Shown here: positions 1 to 7,293 of the stretch, in pieces | Layout of the letters: each line of letters opens with the position of its first letter | Position numbering within the stretch: position 1 is the first letter of the stretch | Source: Symbiobacteriaceae bacterium | Lineage (GTDB): Bacteria; Bacillota; JAAYKD01; WRDA01 | Direction of reading: 5' to 3' | DNA length: 7,665 bases | Assembly: GCA_009783675.1 (NCBI GenBank) | Contig: WRDA01000061.1 | Coordinates: 1-7,665, forward strand | Translations under genes and position numbers: made by a program | The notes under the pieces: generated by a model | Told to the model about the DNA's origin: nothing | Seen by the model: only the letters and a program-made list of their open reading frames with translations | The model's database searches: none

Positions 1-563
1 GCCTGACAGAGAGGGCATTCTTCCGGTAACCAGCTCTGAATATCCAGGTTAAGTAAAGCAATGGGTGGTCTGCCAGCGAAGGTCACCTGGCCGTGACTGC
101 GATCAAACAAAACAGCGACACCCAGAATCTCGGCAGCATGAATCTGCAATGCATCTATGACCTTTTGCACCGAACCACCTGTAGAGACGGCATCCTCTAC
201 TATCAGTACTGTATCGGAAGCGTTTAGGGTAAATCCTCGTTTTAGAGCCATGCCTTCGCCATCTTTTTCTGCATACATACCCTGACAACCTAATGTCCTG
301 GCCATTTCATATGCGAGTATGATTCCACCCATAGCCGGACCGATAACAACAGTCGGATGTAACCCTGCTTGAAGCACTTTATGAGCCAGGAGGCCAATCA
401 ATGCCTGGGTTTGGTTGGGATACATGGTCAGTTGACTACTGAGCAGAAAGCGATCGCTGTGGCGTCCAGAGGTCAGCAGGAAGTGACCATAGCGCAGAAC
501 TCCTAATCGCTCCATGAGAACGAGAATCTCTTCATTATTCACAGAGTATACAGATCCTTCCAT
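1..563 (-). CDS. pyrE: Orotate phosphoribosyltransferase (partial, C-terminal end beyond left edge)
   Basis: This enzyme joins orotate to PRPP to give orotidine 5'-phosphate in cytosolic de novo pyrimidine synthesis. I translated it by hand; the frame is open to the left edge, giving 187 residues. The PRPP-binding motif is clear at about residues 119-130 (VLIVEDAVSTGG), preceded by IGPAMGG (74-80) and the flexible-loop segment MYAEKDGEGMALKRGF (97-112). The visible end, WLPEECPLCQ, resembles the C-terminus of the short Thermus-type PyrE, so probably only a few residues are missing. ATG at 563 is the only sensible start, because an in-frame TAA lies just upstream at 569-567. No good Shine-Dalgarno site precedes it, so translation probably depends on coupling to the small pyrF remnant ending 3 nt upstream. 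Family identity is certain; coupling is inferred. Confidence 0.95.
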   Translation of the reverse strand, partial: MEGSVYSVNNEEILVLMERLGVLRYGHFLLTSGRHSDRFLLSSQLTMYPNQTQALIGLLAHKVLQAGLHPTVVIGPAMGGIILAYEMARTLGCQGMYAEKDGEGMALKRGFTLNASDTVLIVEDAVSTGGSVQKVIDALQIHAAEILGVAVLFDRSHGQVTFAGRPPIALLNLDIQSWLPEECPLCQ

Positions 564-566
564 ATG

Positions 567-677
567 TTATTTTGCATATAAGGCTCTGAAGATCCCCTGC
601 TGAACTGTCTTCGCAGCTTCCAACGCCGGGAGATCCAGAGGCACGATGAACTTCTGTTTGTCATCTAAACTAAGCAT
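567..677 (-). pseudogene. pyrF: pyrF remnant: N-terminus of OMP decarboxylase joined to a short tail (36 codons)
   Basis: A 36-codon open frame starts with ATG at 677, preceded by GGTGAG, which overlaps the stop of the upstream gene. It ends with TAA at 569-567. The product begins with DDKQKFIVPLDLPALEAAKTV-like sequence, which matches the first beta strand of orotidine 5'-phosphate decarboxylase (usual form IVALDxPSLEEA, including the substrate-binding Asp). It then runs straight into QQGIFRALYAK, which looks like a C-terminal helix. PyrF is normally about 230-240 residues, and its Lys-containing DxKxxD active site is absent. I infer an in-frame internal deletion of roughly 200 codons that left both ends. 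The position directly before pyrE is where a pyrF would be expected. Alternatives are an assembly collapse or a chance leader peptide. Confidence 0.55.
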
Positions 678-681
678 ACTC

Positions 682-3402
682 TCACCGTCCACTTACAGTT
701 TTACACTCAATCAGATGAGTCTCTTTACTTGCTGTGAATACGAACTCAGAGTCGATGCATCCATTCACCTCTCCCTGTTGCAGACCATCAATGTAGATAA
801 ACAAACCAAAAATACCTGATTGAGAACAGGTCAGTCTGACTTCCACACCTGCGGATAGACTGCAGTCTATACTAAAATGCATTTCCTTTAAGTCAGTAGA
901 GAGTTCCAGGGACTTCCCCATTGCAAAGCAACCCTGCTGCAGAGTTAAATGAAAACGCTTCTCCTTTGCGATGTAATGAAAACGTCGCCTGACACCATCA
1001 CGGGGATCGATGCAAAGATAATCGTCATGTTTTTCCATGGTCGCTCCATACGCAATCAGGCCAAGGTCGGGATCTTCGGTGATGACTGCCGCAGCTGCAC
1101 GTACCCCGGCACAAAAGCCGAGATCTATCTCGCAGGAATAATACCACGGTTCACTGTTGTGTGGCTGCTCCAGCCAGGTTTTACCATAAGGTGCAGGTTC
1201 AAAGCCACCACAGGCAGCCCCGTCATGTTCTGCGCCGGGAAAGAAGTATCCATAATTGCTGTGATCTGTACCTGAGTTGATCAGAGCCCAGGAGGAGATC
1301 ACTGAGCCATATGCGAGTCGGAGCAGGGCGAAGGGGTCAGCTGCATAATAGAGAGCATAATCTAGCAGCGCCCAACCTCCCATCTGAGCCATGTAGGACA
1401 AGGTATAGCGGAAGTTGGAGCGTCGATAATCGCTGCCATACCAGAAGTAAGAGGGTTCAATTCGCCCACGACATGCCAGATTACCTTTCAGAGAGTTTTG
1501 CATCAAAATCCAAGCCTGTTCAAGATTGATGTCAGGACGCCTGGGATGGCCAGATCCTCCTGTCAAGGGCGTTCCCTGACGCAGAGCATCCTTGGCCAGA
1601 GCATGTGCCGCCTCATAACCGGTTGTATCGAAAGGATACTCCGAGCTAAAGAGGTCTGCTTTCCCCAGGGCAAAGGATTGTACCTTACGGTCCCAGTGAA
1701 AAGAAAGGCGTTGCGCCCATTCCTGCCGGCCATTCCGCCTTAGTTCAGCGATAATCTCAGGCAAGCAGAGTTCGTTGTACAGACCGGTGGAGTAAGCAGG
1801 CCAGCTATCTACTTCAGCTGGATAACTGAACATCGCCAGAGCTGTGCGGTAAGCCCGCTTCAGGTACTCCTCTCCGCTCAGGACTGTGGTAATACCAGGA
1901 TAGTCTCTGGCAATGCGGTACATGTTGTAGTAAAGTAGGGCAATATGGGGATAATCGTAGATGCGCCAGATATGCAATCTACCCGGAATACTCGTGCGTC
2001 CAAGTCCGAAATCATCACTATTTCGGTTGGCATACCAGTCAGGAGTGCCTAAGATACCATAAGGGTACTCATCATCATCGGTGAACTGCATACCCCCCCA
2101 GAGGAAATGCCCAATATAGTAATCCAGAGCTTCCACTTCATTCTGAATAGGATGCACAGCCAGTTTCTCCGAGAGAAAAGCTGGTTTAGCCAACCCGGGG
2201 TCGTCGCATGAAACTGCATAGATACGCCAACCTGAAATTCCATCATAATTGTCGGGAGTTAACATCACCCCTGTCTTGTTGTTCCATTCGCAGAAGAGAC
2301 CATTATACCAGCGATCTCCCCGATACTGCTTGTCACAGATGAAAGCGGAGCGTTTATGCAAGAGAACAGAGATAGCTTCGGTGACGAAATAAGAGATAAC
2401 AGCCCACTTCATCCCATCTGCATAGTGAACAAGGATTTGCTGCTCACCCAGCTCGCAAAAAACGATGCGGAAGTCATTGCGACCCGCGAGTTTTTGTACA
2501 GGAGTAACGATCGCTCCCCCGGGCTGTGCCCCTTCCACTCTGACATCGGAGGAACAGCGAATGCTCAGGAGAACCTCCTCAGCCAGAGGAACAGTAAAAC
2601 CTGGCAAGGATACGACATCCAAACTGCCATAACTGACCAGATTTTCTCGGATCTCCTGATCGGAGTCGACAAACATATAATAAAACCCAATTTCGGCTTC
2701 TTCTCCGGGAGTTAACTGCAGGCTGGAAGTTGGATATCGCCAGGTTGTACCCATCTCTGTCGCTAAGGCACAGGCTTCGGTGGCATGAACATAAGCTCGT
2801 TGAAAATTGCTCTGTATATAATCATCACCAGGATCCACGGGTAGAGGGCTATAACTGTCGAAAAACTCAAACTTCGTTTGCCCCGATGGAATTACCAGCA
2901 GATAGGGTGGCTCTCCATCACAGCGTGTGGTGTAGACAAAACTGCCATGTCCCCCTATGAAACAGTGATTCAAAGTTCGACCGGCTGGAGTTTCATCCCA
3001 GGAAAAATAGGTGTTCGAAGGATAGTAGGTGGAAAGATCGGTGATCACGAGAAGCTCTGCAGAGGTGTTCTTAAGTGATACTTTTTGTTCCAGACAGTTT
3101 CCTGTAAGCTCATAACAGATCATAACCAAAAGAGGATCTGTGGCATATTGAACAGAGAAGATGCTGGAGTCCGGCAGAACTCGAGAGTAATCAACTTTTT
3201 CGACGGGAGCAGATGCAGTGGAGAAACCGATTTTTGTCTCTCTCTGAGTGTAAGAAATGGTTATAGATCCGTAATGCTCTCCGGCCATGATATAAGTGGT
3301 CTTGAGAGGATCCCCCACTTTTTGCATGCGGGCAATTCCCCGGGGTGAAACCTCTGCCACGAGGCTTTCGTTAATCAGCACATGATTGCGATGATTATCC
3401 AT
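682..3402 (-). CDS. Large cytosolic six-hairpin-like protein, candidate glycoside hydrolase (DUF5695-like)
   Basis: This 906-residue protein has no signal peptide or membrane segment. The build is that of a sugar-active enzyme: a beta-rich N-terminal part (about 1-340), a helical middle with repeated Tyr/Trp-rich helices typical of an (alpha/alpha)6 toroid (about 345-800, for example IALLYYNMYRIARDYP and YTLSYMAQMGGWALLDYAL), and a beta-rich C-terminus (about 800-906). Acidic residues in conserved-looking stretches, such as PFDTTGYE (590-597), could be catalytic, but I cannot assign them. It resembles proteins annotated as DUF5695; this is from memory and not searched. I chose ATG at 3402, which overlaps the fucI stop by 8 nt (ATGGATAA). 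An upstream ATG at 3504 would add 34 residues that merely re-read the fucI 3' end in another frame. The fucI context suggests release of L-fucose or a related sugar. Exact activity is unknown. Confidence 0.7.
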   Translation of the reverse strand: MDNHRNHVLINESLVAEVSPRGIARMQKVGDPLKTTYIMAGEHYGSITISYTQRETKIGFSTASAPVEKVDYSRVLPDSSIFSVQYATDPLLVMICYELTGNCLEQKVSLKNTSAELLVITDLSTYYPSNTYFSWDETPAGRTLNHCFIGGHGSFVYTTRCDGEPPYLLVIPSGQTKFEFFDSYSPLPVDPGDDYIQSNFQRAYVHATEACALATEMGTTWRYPTSSLQLTPGEEAEIGFYYMFVDSDQEIRENLVSYGSLDVVSLPGFTVPLAEEVLLSIRCSSDVRVEGAQPGGAIVTPVQKLAGRNDFRIVFCELGEQQILVHYADGMKWAVISYFVTEAISVLLHKRSAFICDKQYRGDRWYNGLFCEWNNKTGVMLTPDNYDGISGWRIYAVSCDDPGLAKPAFLSEKLAVHPIQNEVEALDYYIGHFLWGGMQFTDDDEYPYGILGTPDWYANRNSDDFGLGRTSIPGRLHIWRIYDYPHIALLYYNMYRIARDYPGITTVLSGEEYLKRAYRTALAMFSYPAEVDSWPAYSTGLYNELCLPEIIAELRRNGRQEWAQRLSFHWDRKVQSFALGKADLFSSEYPFDTTGYEAAHALAKDALRQGTPLTGGSGHPRRPDINLEQAWILMQNSLKGNLACRGRIEPSYFWYGSDYRRSNFRYTLSYMAQMGGWALLDYALYYAADPFALLRLAYGSVISSWALINSGTDHSNYGYFFPGAEHDGAACGGFEPAPYGKTWLEQPHNSEPWYYSCEIDLGFCAGVRAAAAVITEDPDLGLIAYGATMEKHDDYLCIDPRDGVRRRFHYIAKEKRFHLTLQQGCFAMGKSLELSTDLKEMHFSIDCSLSAGVEVRLTCSQSGIFGLFIYIDGLQQGEVNGCIDSEFVFTASKETHLIECKTVSGR

Positions 3403-5161
3403 TGCGTGGTCCCAGTAAGGCACAGGCTCTGTAATCGGCTCCTTCTGAATCTCTGGTTCCCAGCGCCTGCCACATATGAGGTCTGAAGATGCGATTGTCA
3501 GCAATATTGTGCAGAGACACAGGGATACGCAGCATACTGGCTAAAGTAATCAGATCGGACCCTATGTGCCCATAAACGAAAGAACCATGATTTGCTCCCC
3601 AGTTGGCCATCACTGTATAGACACTTTGAAATGCATCGCTACCTGTCAGTCGCGGAACGAACCAGGTTGTTGGCCAGGCAGGATCGGTTCGTTGATCCTG
3701 TATCCGATGGACCTCCTCGGGTAAAACGACTGTATACCCCTCGGCAATCTGTAAGACCGGTCCTAAACCGTTGACCAGGTTTATTCTCGCTAAGGTGACA
3801 GGCATCTCAGCAGCCGTAGAGAAATGAGAAGAATAGCCACCACCACGGAAATAATCCAGATTAGCAGGACACCAAGAAGTAGCTGCCAGGCAGGCTGTAA
3901 TGTCCTGAGCGGTCATCTCCCACCAGCGCTTCATCAGGGCTGCACCCTCCGCATCAACGCTGCAGCCAGAGGCATCCAGAGCGGCTGCGCCAGAGTTAAT
4001 AAGATGAATGACTCCCTGCTCTGCCATACCGGACAACCTCTGACCACTGACACGCTCAGTTGCCACTGGACTCCAGTAGGTTCTTACATCGGCAAACACA
4101 GCTGCCCTCTGGGTTAGTAGATTCTGCATAAGCATGGTAATGCCGTTTAGGCAATCGTTTTCGGTAGCGAAGACAAGGGGTTGCCTGGCGCCTTTCCAAT
4201 CGAACGTTGTATTAAGGATGGCTTCGGCGAAATCACCGTTCGGCAGCCAATCGCTCCACATGCGTTGACCCTGAAAACCACCTGCTATGCCGTTGCGTCC
4301 GCGGGCTTCCTCTGTCCAGCCAAGGGATGCCAAGTGCTCATTGCCAACCAGGATGTCTCGGAAGATTAAAGCCATCTTCACCGAGATCTGCCAGTCGTTG
4401 GCTTTTTGTGCAGCACTGTGACGTAAATGTTCAGGGTTGCGATCCTCTCCTTCCCGGCAATGTTCTCTGGTCCACTGCATGGCTATGGCATACTCTTCAG
4501 GATCGTATATACCCAGAGTAAGGCGACGCTGAACTTCGCTCATATCCACCCATTCGGTACGCATACCAAGATATTTACTTAGGAATAGCGGATCGACAGC
4601 GGAACCCATGATGCCCATAGAGACTCCACCGATACCTACATAAGCACGATTATCCATTTGGGCTACCGCCAGGGCACACCTTGCAAAAGAGAGTATCTTT
4701 CCGGCAACATCCACAGGGATTTCGTTGTCCTCCAGGTCCTGAACATCCTCCCCGTAAATAGCGAATGCAGGTGACCCCAGCTGGTTATGAGCAGCCATAG
4801 CAGCAGCAAGGTATACCGCTCCCGGACGTTCTGTACCATTGAAACCCCAAACTGCTTTTAAAGTTCGCGGGTCTATATCCATAGTTTCGCTGCCATAACA
4901 CCAACAGGGAGTAACGCTGAGAGTGGCAGCGACATTGACAGCAGAGAACTGATCTGCACAGGCTGCAGCTTCCGCTCCTCCGCCGATGGTCGAAGCGGCG
5001 ATGACAACTTGAGCAGGGGTCCCATCAGCATAGAAAACATTTTCTTCTATGAGATGCTTAGCTGCCATAGCCATAGCGACTGTCTTACTCTCCAGGCTCT
5101 CCCGTATTCCTCCCATGCGTCCATCAATGATTGGACGAATGCCAATCTTACGATAAACCAT
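3395..5161 (-). CDS. fucI: L-fucose isomerase
   Basis: This enzyme converts L-fucose to L-fuculose, and often D-arabinose to D-ribulose, using Mn2+; it is a cytosolic, usually hexameric, enzyme. At 588 residues it is nearly the length of E. coli FucI (591). The three catalytic/metal residues are in their expected motifs: E334 in FATENDCLNG, D358 in VFADVRTYWSP and H525 in WGANHGSF, a constant offset of three from E337, D361 and H528 of E. coli. Other family blocks are intact: FRGGGYSSHF, NGLGPVLQIAEGYTV, DPAWPTTWFVPRLTG and EGADYRAC near the end. The ORF opens GTG-ATG. I prefer ATG at 5161, which sits 8 nt from the Shine-Dalgarno AGAGAGG (5176-5170), but GTG at 5164 is possible. It lies 66 nt after the M24 gene and overlaps the candidate glycosidase gene by 8 nt. 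No fuculokinase or aldolase is nearby, so the later steps must be encoded elsewhere. Confidence 0.97.
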   Translation of the reverse strand: MVYRKIGIRPIIDGRMGGIRESLESKTVAMAMAAKHLIEENVFYADGTPAQVVIAASTIGGGAEAAACADQFSAVNVAATLSVTPCWCYGSETMDIDPRTLKAVWGFNGTERPGAVYLAAAMAAHNQLGSPAFAIYGEDVQDLEDNEIPVDVAGKILSFARCALAVAQMDNRAYVGIGGVSMGIMGSAVDPLFLSKYLGMRTEWVDMSEVQRRLTLGIYDPEEYAIAMQWTREHCREGEDRNPEHLRHSAAQKANDWQISVKMALIFRDILVGNEHLASLGWTEEARGRNGIAGGFQGQRMWSDWLPNGDFAEAILNTTFDWKGARQPLVFATENDCLNGITMLMQNLLTQRAAVFADVRTYWSPVATERVSGQRLSGMAEQGVIHLINSGAAALDASGCSVDAEGAALMKRWWEMTAQDITACLAATSWCPANLDYFRGGGYSSHFSTAAEMPVTLARINLVNGLGPVLQIAEGYTVVLPEEVHRIQDQRTDPAWPTTWFVPRLTGSDAFQSVYTVMANWGANHGSFVYGHIGSDLITLASMLRIPVSLHNIADNRIFRPHMWQALGTRDSEGADYRACALLGPRNG

Positions 5162-5176
5162 CACACTTACCTCTCT

Positions 5177-5224
5177 TTCAGGTTAAAGATCAAATCCGGA
5201 TAGGCTACGCATGTTACACCTGAA
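5177..5224. repeat. Inverted repeat before fucI
   Basis: TTCAGGT (5177-5183) and ACCTGAA (5218-5224) are perfect 7-bp inverted arms 34 nt apart, with the 8-bp palindrome ATCCGGAT (5194-5201) near the centre. The repeat nearly fills the gap between the M24 gene and fucI, and one arm abuts the fucI Shine-Dalgarno site. It could be an operator or an mRNA hairpin that sets fucI translation. It has no T-tract, so it is not an intrinsic terminator. A 7-bp pair over this distance can also arise by chance. Confidence 0.3.
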
Positions 5225-5227
5225 TAA

Positions 5228-6424
5228 TCAGGGTATCGTCCAAATACAGTCCTGAGGTGTGCTAAGCATTCGGCCACCTTCAGCACTGACACAGACTACT
5301 TCCTCCTGACAAATCCTGCCCCGTGAAGTAATCAGGGCTGGTTCCAGGGTAAAGACCATGTTTTCTTCCAGAACCTTGTCCAGATCAGGCAGGTAAGGAG
5401 TGAAGCCTGCCTTGATACCTCCGTGATGAGCGTAGTAATGTAGTTCATGGCCGTAGGATCCTGTCCACCCCTGCGCAAAACCTCTCCTACGCATAATTTC
5501 ATCGCCAATGGCGGTCAGGCTATCGCTGATGACACCTGTCTTCATCCCTGTGCAAACGGCGGCATTGATCATTTGCAATGTTTCCCAGGTATGGATCAAA
5601 TCGGTAGGCGGTTTTGTCTCACCAGGTCTAAGAGCATAAAACGTCCTCTGATTGTCCGAGGCATATCCGTTAATCCGCAGGCCCAGGTCCACATTGATGA
5701 TATCTCCCGGTTCGATATATACCTCCTGAGGAGGACGCCTGCAGAGATAACTGGAACGAGTCCCTATGGAAATATAGGGATTGCCTGCCTTGTGCCAGGA
5801 GTATCCATAGCCCCTGGCATCGATGATGGCCTGGATTCCACTCTGTAACTCACGACCGGATTGGCCCTGGTGAATTATCTGTTTTATCTCTTCAAAAATA
5901 TCCATGGCTGTCTGCACTGTATGGGTAATTGCATCGACTTCCTCGTCACTCTTGTTAGCGCGTACCTTCTTCATCAGAGGTGCGGCGGAAACCAGCTGGG
6001 CTTCGCAATCTACTTCTTGCAATAAGCGCTTCAGAAGCAGGAAGTTGGTTGTGGTCAGACCATCGGAAGAAGGGTCGCTATCGGACATATTTACAGCGAT
6101 ACGTGAAGAGTTTTTAAGACCATAAAGTTGATCACGCAAGGAGGTTACAAACTCTTCCGGTGTGCGACACAGGAATACCCTGGTAAACAAGCCGCTTTCC
6201 TCCAGCTCCTCAGCCTCCATGGGAGATACCAGGCAGACACTCTCTCCCTCCCTGGATAATACCACTGCGGTGCGTCCCATCACCTCAAAAGGTAGTAGCA
6301 TTTCCAAGGCCGGTTCGCCAAGGATGTTGGTTTCTCTACCCAGGCTGATCCAGGCATCTATTCCCAGATCACGCATGGTCGAATAAGCGCGCTCGTAGCG
6401 CCCGGCTATGATCTTAAACTCCAC
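5228..6424 (-). CDS. M24-family metallopeptidase (Xaa-Pro dipeptidase / creatinase fold)
   Basis: This is a 398-residue pita-bread-fold protein. Residues 1-150 form the creatinase-type N-terminal domain, and about 160-398 the M24 catalytic domain. All five expected metal ligands can be placed: D246 (INVDLGLR), D257 (GYASDNQRTF), H326 (SYGHELHYYAHHGG), E361 (VFTLEPAL) and E374 (CQEEVVCV). It is therefore probably an active dinuclear metalloenzyme cleaving Xaa-Pro or related dipeptides, but creatinase-like and other amidohydrolase activities share this fold, so the substrate is open. The start is GTG at 6424: an in-frame TGA lies at 6433-6431, and the Shine-Dalgarno-like AGAGGTGA (6438-6431) ends 6 nt ahead of the GTG. 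No signal peptide is seen. As first gene of the sugar operon it may act on a glycopeptide or amide released from the same nutrient, which is inference. Confidence 0.9.
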   Translation of the reverse strand: MEFKIIAGRYERAYSTMRDLGIDAWISLGRETNILGEPALEMLLPFEVMGRTAVVLSREGESVCLVSPMEAEELEESGLFTRVFLCRTPEEFVTSLRDQLYGLKNSSRIAVNMSDSDPSSDGLTTTNFLLLKRLLQEVDCEAQLVSAAPLMKKVRANKSDEEVDAITHTVQTAMDIFEEIKQIIHQGQSGRELQSGIQAIIDARGYGYSWHKAGNPYISIGTRSSYLCRRPPQEVYIEPGDIINVDLGLRINGYASDNQRTFYALRPGETKPPTDLIHTWETLQMINAAVCTGMKTGVISDSLTAIGDEIMRRRGFAQGWTGSYGHELHYYAHHGGIKAGFTPYLPDLDKVLEENMVFTLEPALITSRGRICQEEVVCVSAEGGRMLSTPQDCIWTIP

Positions 6425-6496
6425 TTTCTCTCACCTCTCCTTGCCTTTAACCTTCCACATCGTGAGGCTGTTATCCTTTCGTATAATCTAAGTGAA

Positions 6497-6525
6497 AATA
6501 TCCGGCATCTGGTCACTCCTGTTAA
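6497..6525 (-). promoter_or_regulatory. Candidate sigma70 promoter for the M24-fucI-glycosidase operon
   Basis: On the minus strand, TTAACA (6525-6520, 5 of 6 to the -35 consensus) and GATATT (6502-6497, 4 of 6 to the -10 consensus) are separated by 17 nt. Transcription would start near 6490, leaving a leader of about 65 nt before the GTG at 6424. It stands back to back with the rubrerythrin promoter, only 8 nt separating the two -35 boxes. The -10 match is modest. Confidence 0.4.
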
Positions 6526-6533
6526 TCACCCTC

Positions 6534-6561
6534 TTGCACTTTCCTGGTATCTTGATATAAT
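6534..6561 (+). promoter_or_regulatory. Sigma70-like promoter for rubrerythrin
   Basis: TTGCAC (6534-6539) and a perfect TATAAT (6556-6561) are separated by 16 nt. This puts the transcription start near 6568 and gives a leader of about 54 nt before the rubrerythrin ATG at 6622. No recognised regulator box (for example a full PerR-type palindrome) was found on it. Confidence 0.75.
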
Positions 6562-6621
6562 AAAGCAAGAGCAACGAAAACCGCTTGTTGTAACTACCTG
6601 TTTATGAAAGGACGTGTTCAA

Positions 6622-7167
6622 ATGCCCAGGTATAATCTTAAGGGTACCAAGACAGAAGCTAACCTCATGGAGGCGTTTGCCGGTGAATCCCAGGCGCGTA
6701 ACAAGTATACCTATTATGCCAGCCAAGCCAGGAAAGATGGTTATGAACAGATCTCCGAGCTGCTGCTTCTCACTGCCGAACAGGAGAAAGAACATGCTAA
6801 AATGTGGTTCAAATTGCTCCATGACGGCGTCCCAACGACGGCGATAAACCTTGCAGACGCTGCAGCTGGAGAGCATTTTGAATGGACAACCATGTATAAA
6901 CGCATGGCTGAAGAAGCCAGAGCTGAAGGGTTTGAAGAAATAGCAGTTCTCTTCGAAGGAGTTGCAGCAATCGAAAAAGAACATGAGCTGAGATATGCCG
7001 CTCTACTGGCAGGAATCGAACAGCAGACCACCTTTAGTAAAACAGAAGACACAGTCTGGGAATGTGGAAACTGCGGTCATGTTCACCGTGGAACCAATGC
7101 TCCTGAGAGTTGTCCGGTATGCGACCATCCACGCAGCTACTTCCGGGTGAAGGCGAGTAACTACTAG
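6622..7167 (+). CDS. rbr: Rubrerythrin
   Basis: Rubrerythrin is a cytosolic peroxidase that reduces hydrogen peroxide with electrons passed from a rubredoxin-like iron site to a diiron centre. It is common in anaerobes. The 181-residue product has the two usual parts. The four-helix diiron domain covers about 6-135, with E22 in EAFAGESQARNKYTY, E55 and H58 in AEQEKEHAK, E84 and E87 in GEHFEW, and E118 and H121 in IEKEHE. The C-terminal rubredoxin domain has four iron-binding cysteines, C148/C151 and C164/C167 (CGNC, CPVC). I start at ATG 6622, which gives the usual MxxxNLKGTKTE N-terminus and has AAAGGA (6607-6612) 9 nt upstream. An in-frame ATG at 6604 has no Shine-Dalgarno site and adds six untypical residues. 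It is transcribed alone, divergently from the fucI operon, and followed by a terminator. Confidence 0.97.
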   Translation: MPRYNLKGTKTEANLMEAFAGESQARNKYTYYASQARKDGYEQISELLLLTAEQEKEHAKMWFKLLHDGVPTTAINLADAAAGEHFEWTTMYKRMAEEARAEGFEEIAVLFEGVAAIEKEHELRYAALLAGIEQQTTFSKTEDTVWECGNCGHVHRGTNAPESCPVCDHPRSYFRVKASNY

Positions 7168-7187
7168 ATTCACCATTGTTTATAACG

Positions 7188-7223
7188 ACAGGCCACATGG
7201 AGATCAGGGTGGCCTGTTTCTTT
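7188..7223 (+). terminator. Intrinsic terminator of rubrerythrin
   Basis: Arms ACAGGCCAC (7188-7196) and GTGGCCTGT (7209-7217) form a perfect 9-bp stem with a 12-nt loop. A T-rich tail (TTTCTTT, 7217-7223) follows. It lies 20 nt after the rubrerythrin stop and separates that gene from the downstream homoserine dehydrogenase. Confidence 0.9.
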
Positions 7224-7293
7224 GCCTGGAGGTTCAAACCATCTGAATATGTAAGGTTAAGCTGCTCAGTATACCAGGGAGGCCGTAACAGAG

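Noticed and set aside
103..288. 61-residue open frame on the minus strand near the left edge
   Set aside because: It is a shifted-frame shadow inside pyrE, Arg/Cys-rich and without any recognisable domain.
6431..6460. Nine-codon open frame (MWKVKGKER) in the leader of the M24 gene, a possible leader peptide
   Set aside because: AAAGGA lies 13 nt away, too far for a convincing ribosome site. The peptide has no run of regulatory codons and no attenuator hairpin follows.
6482..6487. A second TATAAT on the plus strand upstream of rubrerythrin
   Set aside because: No -35-like hexamer lies 16-18 nt upstream (the sequence there is ATCGTG), and the promoter at 6534-6561 is better placed.
6551..6569. 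CTTG...CAAG arms around the rubrerythrin -10 box, considered as a peroxide-regulator operator
   Set aside because: The arms are only 4 bp with an asymmetric centre and do not match the PerR-type palindrome.
6526..6984. 152-residue open frame on the minus strand opposite rubrerythrin
   Set aside because: It is antisense to a gene with every rubrerythrin motif intact, its protein shows no family pattern, and it would cover the rubrerythrin promoter.
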